From contig NZ_BOMB01000008.1 of the NCBI RefSeq assembly GCF_016861975.1, positions 1 to 64,000 on the forward strand: a stretch of DNA of 64,000 nucleotides, in the 5' to 3' direction. The position numbers and the translations under genes were made by a program. Below, in pieces: positions 32,951 through 41,666 of the stretch. The DNA comes from Actinocatenispora rupis. Its GTDB lineage: Bacteria > Actinomycetota > Actinomycetes > Mycobacteriales > Micromonosporaceae. The number at the start of each line of letters is the position of its first letter. The stretch's first letter is position 1. The notes under the pieces were generated by a model. The model did no database searches and was not told the origin of the DNA. It worked only from the letters and a program-made list of their open reading frames with translations.

Positions 32951-33334
32951 TCAGCTCAGCAGCGGCGCGATCTGCGCGGTGAACTCGGCGATCTCGTACC
33001 CGAGGCGCTCGCGGTCGCAGTCCACGACGGCGAGGACGGTCAGGCTCAACTCCGCGCTGACCGGCGTGGCCATGAGTACGCCGGCGGCCATCTCGACGAT
33101 GGTCTGGCACGGAGCGCCGGCCTCCATGCAGCGGCCGGCGCCGTCGGCGATGGACAGCAGGCCGGCGCCGATGCTGGCGAGCTGCTCCGCCCGCAACGTC
33201 GGCAGGCCGGCCGACACTGCGATGGGGACACCTTCGACCGAGGCGAGCACGGCGTGGCTCGCGCCCGGCACCCGGTTGATGAGCGAGACGAGTAGCGGAC
33301 CCAGGCTGCTGGCTTGCAGGCCGAGTTCGGTCAC
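32951..33334 (-). CDS. Roadblock/LC7-domain protein (conservon CvnB-like)
   Basis: A 127-residue protein with a single Roadblock/LC7 domain: VPGASHAVLASVEGVPIAVS, then AEQLASIGAGLLSIADGAG and AELSLTVLAVVDCDRERLGYEI. In actinobacterial conservons such proteins (CvnB) sit next to a sensor kinase and regulate a small Ras-like GTPase (CvnD); neither a DUF742 protein nor a GTPase gene is found here. GTG at 33334 overlaps the stop of the upstream gene (GTGA), so it is translated with the hybrid protein described at 33331. Cytoplasmic; probably binds that protein's tail. Confidence 0.9.
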   Translation of the reverse strand: MTELGLQASSLGPLLVSLINRVPGASHAVLASVEGVPIAVSAGLPTLRAEQLASIGAGLLSIADGAGRCMEAGAPCQTIVEMAAGVLMATPVSAELSLTVLAVVDCDRERLGYEIAEFTAQIAPLLS

Positions 33335-35157
33335 GGGCGAGCCGCCGGGGTGAACGCGGCCGACGACGCCGCCTGTTCGACCGGCTCGTGTCCCGTGCTC
33401 CGCCGTCCCCGTTGCCAGCCGCGGAAGTAGCCGGCGGTCTGCGCCGCGAGCTGCGACGCGTCCCGCGCGATCGGCGCCGGGTCGTTCTCGTCGATCGGGG
33501 AACCCGGCACCAGGTTCGCCTGCGGTACGCGACGGGGGAGGCCGCTCTCCGTGTTCTGCCCGACGGACGGCTTGCTGGCGGCCTCGGCGGCCTTCCAGCC
33601 CTCGTCCGCCAGGCTGTCCCACTCCATCTCGCCGTGCTCACCGGCGAACCACGCCGAGCGCGCCGCGGCGAAGATGAGCAGCTCCGAGTCGCCCTCACCG
33701 ACCGGCGGCTCGGACGGCTCGGCCGCCGCCGAACGTCGCGGCTGGTCGTGCGTACGCACCCGGCGGCGGCTGCGCGGCCCGGAGTCGCCGCCGCGGCGCG
33801 ACCGGGTGGCCGGCTCCGGCAGCGAGGTGACCGACGCGGTGTCCTCCGCCGCGTCCACCGAACGCAGCTGCGGCCGCGGCTCGCCGTCCGCGTCGCCCAG
33901 GATCAGCGTCGGCTGGAAGTCCGTCTCGAACTCCAGCTTCGGCGGCTCGGGCTCGCCCGGCAGGGTCGGCCGTTCCACGGTCAGATCGGTGTCGTTGCTG
34001 CCGTTCACCGGCGCCGGCTCCGCCGGGGTGAACGTCGGGGCCGGCGGCTCGGCCGGCGCCGACCGCGACTTCTTCGTCTTCGGCTTGGGCCGCAGGTGCA
34101 GCGTGCTCTCCTCGACCGGCTCCGCGGCCGCCGCCGGGGGCGGCGCCATGACCGGGCGGGACGGGCGGGCCGGCAGCTTCGGGCCGCGACCCCGGGTCGG
34201 CAGCGGCGCCGGGCTGACCGGCCGGTTGCCCGGCGGCGACCACGACGGCTCCCCGGACGGCGGGCGGAACGGGTCGGGTGGCATCGGCAGGTCCGTGGTC
34301 GGCGACTCGACCGTCGCCCACTCGCTGGTCACCGCCTCCGCCGCCGGCTCGGCCGGCTCGGGCCGGGCCGTACCGATGCGTTCGGAGACCTCGCGGATGA
34401 GGGCGCCCGCGGCCGTGTCGCACGCCAGTACGGCGGCGACGGTCTGCCGGACCGCCGCGCCCACCGACTCCACCGGGTACCGCGGCGGGTCCATGTCGGC
34501 GACGGCCTGCCGCAGCGCGGCCAGCGCGTCGGTGGCGTCCGCGTACCCGGCGGTGACGAGGCGGGCCACGACGCTCTCGTCGCGGTCCCGGCTCACCTGC
34601 GTCGGGTCGGGCAGCGCGTCGAGCAGCGCGAGCGGGGTCGCCGCGCCCGGATCCGGGAACGCGCGCAGCGCCGCCGGGTACAGCGCGCGCAGCACCTCGC
34701 GCAGCGCGGCGACCGCGGCGACCCGGCTCGTCGCCAGCGCCGCGTGCGAACTCAGCGCCGGCCGGAGCGCGTGCAGCTCCGGCGCGGCCGGCTGCGGCAG
34801 CGCGACCAGGGTTCCGCCGTACAGCGCGCGGGCCATGGCGACGGCGCGCCGGGCGTCGTCCTGCGCGTCCTGCGGCTCGGCCGCGGCCAGCTTCTCCACC
34901 GCCGCCGCGTCCACGAAGCACGCGGTACGGCCGGAGGCGACGACGAGCTGCGGTACCGGTCGGCCCGGCGCGTCGGACGCGACGGGCACGGCGAGCAGAC
35001 CCGCCGGGTCCGCTCGCTCCGCGAGCAGGCTCAGCAACTCCGCGTAGCCCTCGGCGGTGTCGGCGAACTGTTGGACGGCCGCCACCCGGCCACCGTCGTC
35101 GACCACCGCAGCGGTCAGTCGTTCGCCCGCCGCAGCCAGCCCGCAGTACACACGCAC
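33331..35157 (-). CDS. IS110-transposase-like N-domain joined to a conservon kinase-type C-tail
   Basis: A 608-residue protein in three parts. Residues 1-265 resemble the RNase-H-like DEDD domain of IS110 transposases (AAVVDDGGRVAAVQQFADTAEGYAELL, split here as VVDDGGRVAAVQQFADTAE; VDAAAVEKLAAA; ELHALRPALSSHAAL; LLDALPDPTQ), but the first catalytic Asp (normally GIDVGK) is replaced by CGLAAAG. Residues 266-490 are a Pro/Ala-rich linker. Residues 491-600 match the tail of conservon sensor kinases: LADEGWKAAEAASKP, then SGLPRRVPQANLVPGSP and GWQRGRR. No kinase or HATPase domain is present. GTG at 35157 follows GGAGG at 7 nt. It is coupled to the Roadblock gene, the usual partner of such tails. 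Confidence 0.72.
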   Translation of the reverse strand: MRVYCGLAAAGERLTAAVVDDGGRVAAVQQFADTAEGYAELLSLLAERADPAGLLAVPVASDAPGRPVPQLVVASGRTACFVDAAAVEKLAAAEPQDAQDDARRAVAMARALYGGTLVALPQPAAPELHALRPALSSHAALATSRVAAVAALREVLRALYPAALRAFPDPGAATPLALLDALPDPTQVSRDRDESVVARLVTAGYADATDALAALRQAVADMDPPRYPVESVGAAVRQTVAAVLACDTAAGALIREVSERIGTARPEPAEPAAEAVTSEWATVESPTTDLPMPPDPFRPPSGEPSWSPPGNRPVSPAPLPTRGRGPKLPARPSRPVMAPPPAAAAEPVEESTLHLRPKPKTKKSRSAPAEPPAPTFTPAEPAPVNGSNDTDLTVERPTLPGEPEPPKLEFETDFQPTLILGDADGEPRPQLRSVDAAEDTASVTSLPEPATRSRRGGDSGPRSRRRVRTHDQPRRSAAAEPSEPPVGEGDSELLIFAAARSAWFAGEHGEMEWDSLADEGWKAAEAASKPSVGQNTESGLPRRVPQANLVPGSPIDENDPAPIARDASQLAAQTAGYFRGWQRGRRSTGHEPVEQAASSAAFTPAARP

Positions 35158-35208
35158 GTCAACACCTCCGACGCCGATTCACCGCTCTCGATGCTCCCTG
35201 TTCGGGGG

Positions 35209-36219
35209 TCAGTCGCGCCAGTCCACGGCGGCACTGATCTTCCCGATGATCGTCCGCCACGCGAGCGCTGCCTGTTGTGCCCCGATTTTCTTCGCACGGC
35301 GCCGCGCCCGGAACGCGGTCAACCCGCCCTTGGCGACGCCGCGCATCGCCTCGTCCAGGTCGTCCAGCGGGGAGTCCGGCGACAGCGACGTCAACACGGA
35401 ACCGAGATCCAGCGCGTACGCCAGGTCACGGGCCAGCTCGCCGGCCGAGATGACCAGGTCCTCGTCCCAGCTGTCGTGCCCGCCGCGCAGGTTCGCCACC
35501 AACAGATCCAGCTCGTACCGGTCCTCGTCGGTCGGTACGACGTGGTCGGCCTCGATGCCGTCGGCGAGCGCGTCGGCGGTGTCGATGCCGCGCAGCGTGT
35601 GCGGCGCGTCCGACCGTACGAAGTCGGCGAGGCCCGCCGGCGTACGGAAGAGCAGGAGCTTGCCGCCCTGGGCGAGGAACACGGGCACCTCGTCCGGGCC
35701 CTCGGGCTCCTCGTCCTCCTCCTCGTCCTCCTCCTCGGCGTCCTCGTCCTCGGAGTCGTCCTCGTCGGAGTCGGCCTTGTCGGAGTCGCCGCCCTCGTCC
35801 TCGGACGTGTCGTCGTCGGCCTCGTCGGACTTCGACTCGTCCACGGACTCCTCGGCGTCCGCGGTGGCCGCGTCCTCCTCGGCCGGCTCCTCGCGCTCCG
35901 GCCCGGCGCCCTCGACCTCCGAGACCTCCGCCGGCCCCCGGTACGCCCGCAGCGTGTACCCCACGCCCGCGGGCAGCGCGATCTCGATCGGGTCGACCCG
36001 TACGTCCGCCCAGAAGGCGTCCGCCTCGGCCGTACGCTCCGGTGTCGACTCGTCGTCCCCGTCCGCCGGGTCGTCCGACTCGTCGGCGGGGTCGTCCGCG
36101 GCGTCGTCGGTGTCGTCCGGCTCGACGTCGGTCGGCTCGGAGCGCTCCGCCGACTCGGCGTCGGACGACTCGTTGTCGGACGGTACGTCCGACTCGTGTT
36201 CGGCGCGGTGGCGAGCCAC
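35209..36219 (-). CDS. Highly acidic protein with low-complexity insert, unknown function
   Basis: A 336-residue protein I do not recognise. Two acidic low-complexity stretches (about residues 8-65 and 105-180, mostly Asp, Glu, Ser) surround a small conserved-looking piece (ADAFWADVRVDPIEIALPAG, then VGYTLRAYRG). The C-terminal half is folded-looking (VPVFLAQGGKLLLFRTPAGL, DRYELDLLVANLRGGHDSW) and ends basic (FRARRRAKKIGAQQAALAW). GTG at 36219 follows GGAGG at 6 nt. It is the first gene before the IS110-like/conservon protein (51 bp gap) and may belong to the same unit. Confidence 0.75.
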   Translation of the reverse strand: MARHRAEHESDVPSDNESSDAESAERSEPTDVEPDDTDDAADDPADESDDPADGDDESTPERTAEADAFWADVRVDPIEIALPAGVGYTLRAYRGPAEVSEVEGAGPEREEPAEEDAATADAEESVDESKSDEADDDTSEDEGGDSDKADSDEDDSEDEDAEEEDEEEDEEPEGPDEVPVFLAQGGKLLLFRTPAGLADFVRSDAPHTLRGIDTADALADGIEADHVVPTDEDRYELDLLVANLRGGHDSWDEDLVISAGELARDLAYALDLGSVLTSLSPDSPLDDLDEAMRGVAKGGLTAFRARRRAKKIGAQQAALAWRTIIGKISAAVDWRD

Positions 36220-36276
36220 GGCGTCCTCCGTTTCATGCCCGGTCCCCGGGCAACGTGTGCGACAGTGTGTCGGCGC

Positions 36277-37101
36277 TCAGCCCGGGACCGCAGCCGGCTG
36301 GTCCGGCCCGCCGGACGGTCGTGGCTGAGCGGCCCCGGCACCGGCCCGGTCGAACCGGTGCGCGTGACCCAACGAATAGAACCCTAGACGCCGGTACAGC
36401 CCGACCGGGCCGTCGTCCGGATCGACGCGCAGGAAGGTCAGGTCGCAGCCGGCCGCGGCGGCCCGGCGTACCCCGGCGGCCAGCAGCGCCGCCGCGTACC
36501 CGCGCCGCCGGTACGCCGGGCGGGTGAGCACGTCCTCGATCTGGGCGACGCCGTCGGACGGCGACAGGTAGAGCTCGCACCAGGCGCACGGGGTGCCGTC
36601 CGGCCCGGTCACCGCCAGGAACACGGTGCCCGGCGGGCGACGCGTCCGCTGCCCGGTGAGCTGCTCGTACGCCGTGTCGGACAGTCCCGGCACGCTCTCC
36701 CGCCAGGCCCGCTCGACCGGCCCGAGCAGCGCGTCCAGCCCGACGGCCGCGACCGGAGCCGGCATCGGCGGGTCCGGCGCCCCGCCGTACGACATGAGCA
36801 GCTCGCGACCCGCCTCGTACCCGGCGGCCGTGAAACCCGCGACCAGCTCGCCGTCCGCCGGCCCGTCCACCGAGACCACCCGGTACGCCAGCCCGGCCGT
36901 ACCGAGGACGTCGTCGGCGGTGGCGACCAGCTCGGCGGCCGTCGCCGGGCCGGTAACGTGCAGCCGGTTCAGGTCCCGCACCACCGGGTACGCCGGGTCG
37001 AGCGTGACGAACCCACCGGGTACGTCGACCACCGAGGCCGCCTGGCGCCGGGCCACGGCGTGCCCGAACGCGACGGCGCGGGCGTACTCGGAGTCGGTCA
37101 C
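36277..37101 (-). CDS. GNAT-family N-acetyltransferase
   Basis: A 274-residue acetyltransferase. The acetyl-CoA site is in the C-terminal GNAT domain (IEDVLTRPAYRRRGYAAALLAAG, with the RRxGxA loop; then FLRVDPDDGPVGLYRRLGF). The N-terminal 100 residues form a second, degenerate GNAT-like lobe. Substrate unknown. GTG at 37101 has TAAGCT (37110-37115) 8 nt upstream and no ribosome binding site, so it is probably leaderless. It lies between the conservon-like locus and a DUF4261-like gene, all on the minus strand. Confidence 0.85.
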   Translation of the reverse strand: MTDSEYARAVAFGHAVARRQAASVVDVPGGFVTLDPAYPVVRDLNRLHVTGPATAAELVATADDVLGTAGLAYRVVSVDGPADGELVAGFTAAGYEAGRELLMSYGGAPDPPMPAPVAAVGLDALLGPVERAWRESVPGLSDTAYEQLTGQRTRRPPGTVFLAVTGPDGTPCAWCELYLSPSDGVAQIEDVLTRPAYRRRGYAAALLAAGVRRAAAAGCDLTFLRVDPDDGPVGLYRRLGFYSLGHAHRFDRAGAGAAQPRPSGGPDQPAAVPG

Positions 37102-37153
37102 GGCTGCCGAGCTTAGAGGTCCACGGCCACCGGCCTGCCGCCGGACCGAGCCG

Positions 37154-38020
37154 TCACACGTCGTACCCGGGGCCGGGGTCGAGGTCGACGACCGGACGCA
37201 GCGGGGGAACGGTGGCGGTGCGGCGGCTGGGCACGAACTGCTGGTCGGCCGACAGCCCCGGCACCGGGCTGCCCGGCCGCAGCACGTCACCGTGCTTGCA
37301 CACGTACTCGGCCAGCTCGAACAGCAGGTCGCCGAGCCGGTCCGGGTCCAGGTTGCGGGACTGGCACTGGATGTCGGGCAGCCCGAGCGTGTGCAGCCCG
37401 AGCGTGTCGGTCATGGTCACGCTCGGATCGTGGACCGACCGGAACATCCGCACGTTGACCACCCCGGTCAGCGGATGCGCGACCAGCGCGCCCGGCGGCA
37501 GTGCCTGCTGGCTCGCCGGCCACCACGTCGCCAGCGGCCGTACCGTCGCGATGATCGCGTCCAGTACCGCGCGGAACACGTGCACCCGCTCGGTGCTGTC
37601 CCGGCCGCGACCGATGAGCTGACTGATCGTGATCAGGTACCGGCAGCGGTCCAGGCTCGCGGCGGCGTCCGGCCAGTGCCACGACTGGCTCAGGTCCCGC
37701 TCCTCCGCCCGGTCGTCCGCCGCGAACGTCATCGCCGACAGCAACAGATCCGTCCGGTACGAGTCGCGCTCGGTGAACGGGTGGTGTTCGGGCGGCAGGC
37801 CGAGGATGTCGGCCGGATCCGGCCGGTACGGCGCCGCCGGGTCCGCCCGCTCGTGCCGGAGCAGCACGTTGCTCGGACCGGCCCACACCAGCGTCGTGCC
37901 GGGCAGCGCGGACCGGATCCGTACGGTCAGCGCCCGCGGGTCGATGCTGGGCGGATCCGGGTAGCAGAGATCCACTGCAAGTATCGGTGCAGGCTCCGGG
38001 GGGAGGGCCACCTGCGACAT
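37154..38020 (-). CDS. DUF4261-like protein
   Basis: A 288-residue protein tentatively placed in the DUF4261 family because of the pattern around TWWPASQQALPPGALVAHPL, FRSVHDPSVTMTDTLGLHTLGLPDIQC and the following region up to HGDVLRPGSPVPG (segments near residues 165-260). Members are of unknown function and some are linked to toxin immunity. No signal peptide or membrane helix. ATG at 38020; the next 295 bp upstream hold no gene. It has no obvious functional link to the neighbours. Confidence 0.6.
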   Translation of the reverse strand: MSQVALPPEPAPILAVDLCYPDPPSIDPRALTVRIRSALPGTTLVWAGPSNVLLRHERADPAAPYRPDPADILGLPPEHHPFTERDSYRTDLLLSAMTFAADDRAEERDLSQSWHWPDAAASLDRCRYLITISQLIGRGRDSTERVHVFRAVLDAIIATVRPLATWWPASQQALPPGALVAHPLTGVVNVRMFRSVHDPSVTMTDTLGLHTLGLPDIQCQSRNLDPDRLGDLLFELAEYVCKHGDVLRPGSPVPGLSADQQFVPSRRTATVPPLRPVVDLDPGPGYDV

Positions 38021-38315
38021 CTTGGCACGAGATCATGTGTGTGCGTACCCGCTGCACCCAGTGATATCGATCGATGTCTCAGTGGTCGGTCCAAAGCGGC
38101 GGGTCGCGGGCGCCCGCGCGGGCCCGGCCGTACGCGGGTCGGTGCTGGTCGGCGCGTCGTCGACCGCTCGCCGACCCGGCCGTACGCCCCGCCCGGCCGT
38201 CCCGCCGGAGCTGACGGCGGCGCCCCGGCACGTCCCCAGCGGTCCGACCGTCGCCCGGACACGCCACCGACCCGCCGTACCGGTGGGCCGGCGGGTCGGC
38301 GGTGCCGGGCGCGGG

Positions 38316-39215
38316 TCAGACGCCGCGCGGGTGCCAGACGGTCTTCGTCTCGACGAACGCGGCCAGCCGGCCGAGGCCCGGCTCGGCACGCCAGTCGTCC
38401 GCCGCCGGTCGTACCACCCGCTTGAGGTTCTCGGCGGCGAGCCGCTCCAGCTCGGCGGCCTGCCCGGCGTCCGCCACGCCGGCCAGGTCGAGCGCGTTCA
38501 CGTCGGCGTGTCCGGCGAGCCACGGCGCGGTCTCGGCGGCCGAACCGGTCAGCAGGTTGACGACGCCGCCGGGCAGGTCGGACGTGGCCAGTACCTCGGC
38601 CAGCGTGATTGCCGGCAGCGGGTGCCGCTCGCTCGCCAGTACGACGACGGTGTTGCCGGTGACGATCGCCGGCGCGACCACCGACACCAGCGCGAGCAGC
38701 GGCTCGGCCGGTGCGACGATGCCGACCACGCCGGTCGGCTCCGGCGACGACAGGTTGAAGTACGGCCCGGCGACGGGGTTGGCGTTGCCGAGCACCTGCG
38801 CGTACTTGTCGGCCCAGCCCGCGTACCAGACCCAGCGGTCGATCGCGGCGTCCACTGTGGACAGTGCGGCGGCGGTCGGCTCGCCCGTGCCGGCCGCGAC
38901 CTCGTCCGCGAACTGCGCGCGGCGGCCCTCCAGCATCTCCGCGATCCGGTACAGGATCTGGCCCCGGTTGTACGCCGTGGCGCCGGACCAGCCGCCGAAC
39001 GCCTTCCGCGCCGCCTGCACCGCGTCGCGCACGTCCTTGCGGGACGCCAGCGCCGCGTTGGCCAGGAACCCGCCGTCCGCGCCCTGCACCGGGTACGACC
39101 TCCCCGACTCGCTGCGCGGGAACTTCCCGCCCACGAACAGCTTGTACGTCTTGCGTACGGCCAACCGTACGGGCGCGTCGGGCGTGCGGTCGGCGCGCTT
39201 CTGCTTAGCCGGCAA
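38316..39215 (-). CDS. Shortened aldehyde dehydrogenase-family protein without the catalytic domain
   Basis: A 299-residue protein matching the N-terminal, NAD-binding half of aldehyde dehydrogenases (KLFVGGKFPRSESGRSY, AYNRGQILYRIAEMLEGR, GVVGIVAPAEPLLALVSVVAPAIVTGNTVVVL). It ends before the region with the catalytic cysteine, so it cannot work as a normal dehydrogenase. Such short partners next to a full-length enzyme and deoC occur in other actinobacteria, to my recollection, which argues against a fresh pseudogene. It overlaps the full-length gene by 11 bases. Possibly a structural subunit or cofactor binder. Confidence 0.8.
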   Translation of the reverse strand: MPAKQKRADRTPDAPVRLAVRKTYKLFVGGKFPRSESGRSYPVQGADGGFLANAALASRKDVRDAVQAARKAFGGWSGATAYNRGQILYRIAEMLEGRRAQFADEVAAGTGEPTAAALSTVDAAIDRWVWYAGWADKYAQVLGNANPVAGPYFNLSSPEPTGVVGIVAPAEPLLALVSVVAPAIVTGNTVVVLASERHPLPAITLAEVLATSDLPGGVVNLLTGSAAETAPWLAGHADVNALDLAGVADAGQAAELERLAAENLKRVVRPAADDWRAEPGLGRLAAFVETKTVWHPRGV

Positions 39216-40632
39216 GGTACGCCTCCAGACCCTGGCGACCGCCCTCGCGGCCGTAACCGGACTCCTTGAACCCGCCGAACGGGCTGGTCGGGTCGAACTT
39301 GTTGAACGTGTTGGCCCACACCACCCCGGCGCGCAGCCTCTCCGCCGCCCACAGGATCCGCGAACCCTTCTCCGTCCAGATCCCCGCGGACAGCCCGTAC
39401 GGCGTGTTGTTCGCCTTCTCGATCGCCTCTGCCGGCGTGCGGAACGTCAGGACCGACAGCACCGGGCCGAAGATCTCCTCGCGGGCGATCCGGTGCGCCT
39501 GCGTGACGCCGGTGAAGATGGTCGGCGCGAACCAGAAACCCCGCTCCGGCAGGACGCAGGGCGCGCTCCACCGCTCGGCGCCCTCCTCCTCACCGATCCC
39601 CGCGAGCGTACGGATCCGGGCCAGCTGCTCGGCCGAGTTGATCGCGCCGACGTCGGTGTTCTTGTCCAGCGGGTCGCCGACCCGCAGCGTCGCCATCCGC
39701 CGCTTCAACCGGTCGAGTACCTCGTCGGCGACGGACTCCTGCACCAGCAACCGGGAACCCGCGCAGCAGACGTGCCCCTGGTTGAAGAAGATGCCGTTGA
39801 CGATGCCCTCGACCGCCTGGTCCAGCGCGGCGTCGTCGAACACGATGTTCGCCGCCTTGCCGCCCAGCTCCAGCGTCACCCGCTTCGACGTCCCGGCCAC
39901 CGACCTCGCGATCTGCCGGCCCACCTCCGTCGAGCCGGTGAACGCGACCTTGTCGACGCCGGCGTGCTCGACCAGCGTCCGGCCGGTGTCGCCGGCACCC
40001 GTGACGATGTTGACCACGCCCGGCGGCAGGTCCGCCTGCTGGCAGATCTCCGCGAACACCAGCGCCGTCAGCGGCGTCGTCTCCGCCGGCTTCAGCACGA
40101 CCGTGTTGCCCGCGGCGAGCGCCGGCGCGATCTTCCACGCCAGCATCAGAAGCGGAAAGTTCCACGGGATGACCTGCGCGGCAACGCCGAGCGGCGTCGT
40201 GCCGAACCCGGCGTACGCGAGCTTGTCGGCCCAGCCGGCGTAGTAGAAGAAGTGCGCGGCGACCAGCGGGATGTCCACGTCGCGCGACTCGCGGATCGGC
40301 TTGCCGTTGTCGATCGACTCCAGTACGGCCAGCTCGCGCGCCCGCTCCTGCACGATCCGCGCGATCCGGAACAGGTACTTGGCGCGCTCGGCGCCCGGCA
40401 TCCGCCCCCAGACCTTCTCGTACGCCCGGCGGGCGGCGGCCACCGCCTTGTCCACATCGGCCGGTCCGGCCTGCGCGACCTCGGCGAGCACCTCCTCGCT
40501 CGCCGGGTCGACCGTCTTCATCGGCTCGCCGTCCACCGCGGCCACGAACGCGCCGTCGATGAACAGCCCGTACTCCGGGCGGATGTCCACGACGGACCGG
40601 GACTCCGGCGCGGGTGCGTACTCGAATGCCAT
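39205..40632 (-). CDS. NAD(P)-dependent aldehyde dehydrogenase
   Basis: A 475-residue full-length enzyme oxidising an aldehyde to the acid. Present are the cofactor motif (IPWNFPLLMLAWKIAPALAAGNT, FTGSTEVGRQIA), the general base Glu in LELGGKAANIVF, the catalytic Cys in NQGHVCCAGSR and EEIFGPVLSVLTF. It follows deoC by 5 bases; acetaldehyde released from deoxyribose-5-phosphate by DeoC is a likely substrate (inference from context). ATG at 40632. Confidence 0.92.
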   Translation of the reverse strand: MAFEYAPAPESRSVVDIRPEYGLFIDGAFVAAVDGEPMKTVDPASEEVLAEVAQAGPADVDKAVAAARRAYEKVWGRMPGAERAKYLFRIARIVQERARELAVLESIDNGKPIRESRDVDIPLVAAHFFYYAGWADKLAYAGFGTTPLGVAAQVIPWNFPLLMLAWKIAPALAAGNTVVLKPAETTPLTALVFAEICQQADLPPGVVNIVTGAGDTGRTLVEHAGVDKVAFTGSTEVGRQIARSVAGTSKRVTLELGGKAANIVFDDAALDQAVEGIVNGIFFNQGHVCCAGSRLLVQESVADEVLDRLKRRMATLRVGDPLDKNTDVGAINSAEQLARIRTLAGIGEEEGAERWSAPCVLPERGFWFAPTIFTGVTQAHRIAREEIFGPVLSVLTFRTPAEAIEKANNTPYGLSAGIWTEKGSRILWAAERLRAGVVWANTFNKFDPTSPFGGFKESGYGREGGRQGLEAYLAG

Positions 40633-40637
40633 GGCGA

Positions 40638-41609
40638 TCAGTCCAGGGTGAAGTAGTCGGGGCCGGCGTAGCGGCCGGTCGCCATCTTGGCGCGCTGCAT
40701 GAGCAGATCGTTCAGCAGGGACGAGGCGCCGAACCGGAACCACCGCGGGTCCAGCCAGTCCTCGCCGACGGTCTCGTTGATGAGCACCAGGTAGCGGATC
40801 GCGTCCTTCGCGGTACGGATCCCGCCCGCCGGCTTCACGCCGACCTGCCGACCCGTACGGTCCCGGAAGTCGCGCACCGCCTCCAACATGACCAGCGTGA
40901 CCGGCAGCGTCGCCGCCGGCGCCACCTTGCCCGTCGACGTCTTGATGAAGTCGCCACCCGCCAGCATCGCCAGCCACGACGCCCGACGCACGTTGTCGTA
41001 CGTCACCAGCTCGCCGGTCTCCAGGATCACCTTCAGGTGCGCGTCCCCGCACGCCTCCTTCACCGCGACGATCTGCCGGAACACCTCCTCGTACCGCCCG
41101 GCGAGGAACGCGCCGCGGTCGATCACCATGTCGACCTCGTCCGCACCCGCCGCCACCGCCGCCCGTACGTCGTCCAGCTTCACCGCCAGCGGCGCCTGCC
41201 CCGACGGGAACGCCGTCGCCACACTCGCCACGTGTACGCCCGAGCCACGCAGCTGCGCCACCGCCGTCGGCACCAGCGTCGGGTACACGCAGACCGCGGC
41301 GACCGGCGGGCAGCCCGGATCCGCCGGGTCCGGCCGCATCGCCTTCGCGCACAACGCCCGCACCTTGCCGGGGGTGTCCGCACCCTCCAACGTCGTCAGA
41401 TCGACCATGCGTACCGCGAGGTCCAGGGCCCACTGCTTGGCCGTCGTCTTGATGGACCGGGTGGCCAGGGTCGCGGCCCGCTGCTCCGCGCCGACCTGAT
41501 CCACCCCGGGCAGACCGGACAGGAACGTCCGCAACGCCTCCGGCGATCCGGCCAACTCCGCGGCAAGCCGCTCGGCCTCGTGCGTCTCCATCGACGCCGA
41601 TCTCGTCAT
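40638..41609 (-). CDS. deoC: Deoxyribose-phosphate aldolase
   Basis: A 323-residue class I aldolase splitting 2-deoxyribose-5-phosphate into glyceraldehyde-3-phosphate and acetaldehyde. The Schiff-base lysine is in DFIKTSTGKVAP, and the second lysine in VGVKPAGGIRTAKDA. An N-terminal extension of about 60 residues is usual for the actinobacterial form. ATG at 41609 has TAGACT (41617-41622) 7 nt upstream, so a leaderless transcript is likely. It starts the operon deoC-aldehyde dehydrogenase-short aldehyde dehydrogenase, for use of nucleosides as carbon source. A LysR gene is divergent. Confidence 0.94.
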   Translation of the reverse strand: MTRSASMETHEAERLAAELAGSPEALRTFLSGLPGVDQVGAEQRAATLATRSIKTTAKQWALDLAVRMVDLTTLEGADTPGKVRALCAKAMRPDPADPGCPPVAAVCVYPTLVPTAVAQLRGSGVHVASVATAFPSGQAPLAVKLDDVRAAVAAGADEVDMVIDRGAFLAGRYEEVFRQIVAVKEACGDAHLKVILETGELVTYDNVRRASWLAMLAGGDFIKTSTGKVAPAATLPVTLVMLEAVRDFRDRTGRQVGVKPAGGIRTAKDAIRYLVLINETVGEDWLDPRWFRFGASSLLNDLLMQRAKMATGRYAGPDYFTLD

Positions 41610-41666
41610 GCGGGCGAGTCTAGCGGCCTCGCCGTACAGCGGAATCGCCGCGATAATCACCGAGTG
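41609..41666. promoter_or_regulatory. Divergent deoC/lysR promoter region with two leaderless-type -10 boxes
   Basis: Minus strand: TAGACT (41617-41622) ends 7 nt before the deoC ATG. Plus strand: GATAAT (41652-41657) ends 6 nt before the lysR GTG. Only 29 bp separate the two boxes, so any -35 elements overlap and a regulator bound between them would affect both genes. Confidence 0.6.

Noticed and set aside
33331-35157. An active IS110 insertion sequence
   Set aside because: The first catalytic Asp region is altered, the second transposase domain is absent, a conservon-type tail takes its place, and the gene overlaps a Roadblock gene.
35057-36328. Ser-rich plus-strand frame opposite the acidic protein gene
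   Set aside because: Pure mirror of the Asp/Glu codons on the other strand, with no recognisable motif.
38316-39215. Short aldehyde dehydrogenase as a frameshifted pseudogene
   Set aside because: No remnant of the catalytic half follows, the frame is intact and the overlap with the full-length gene is regular.
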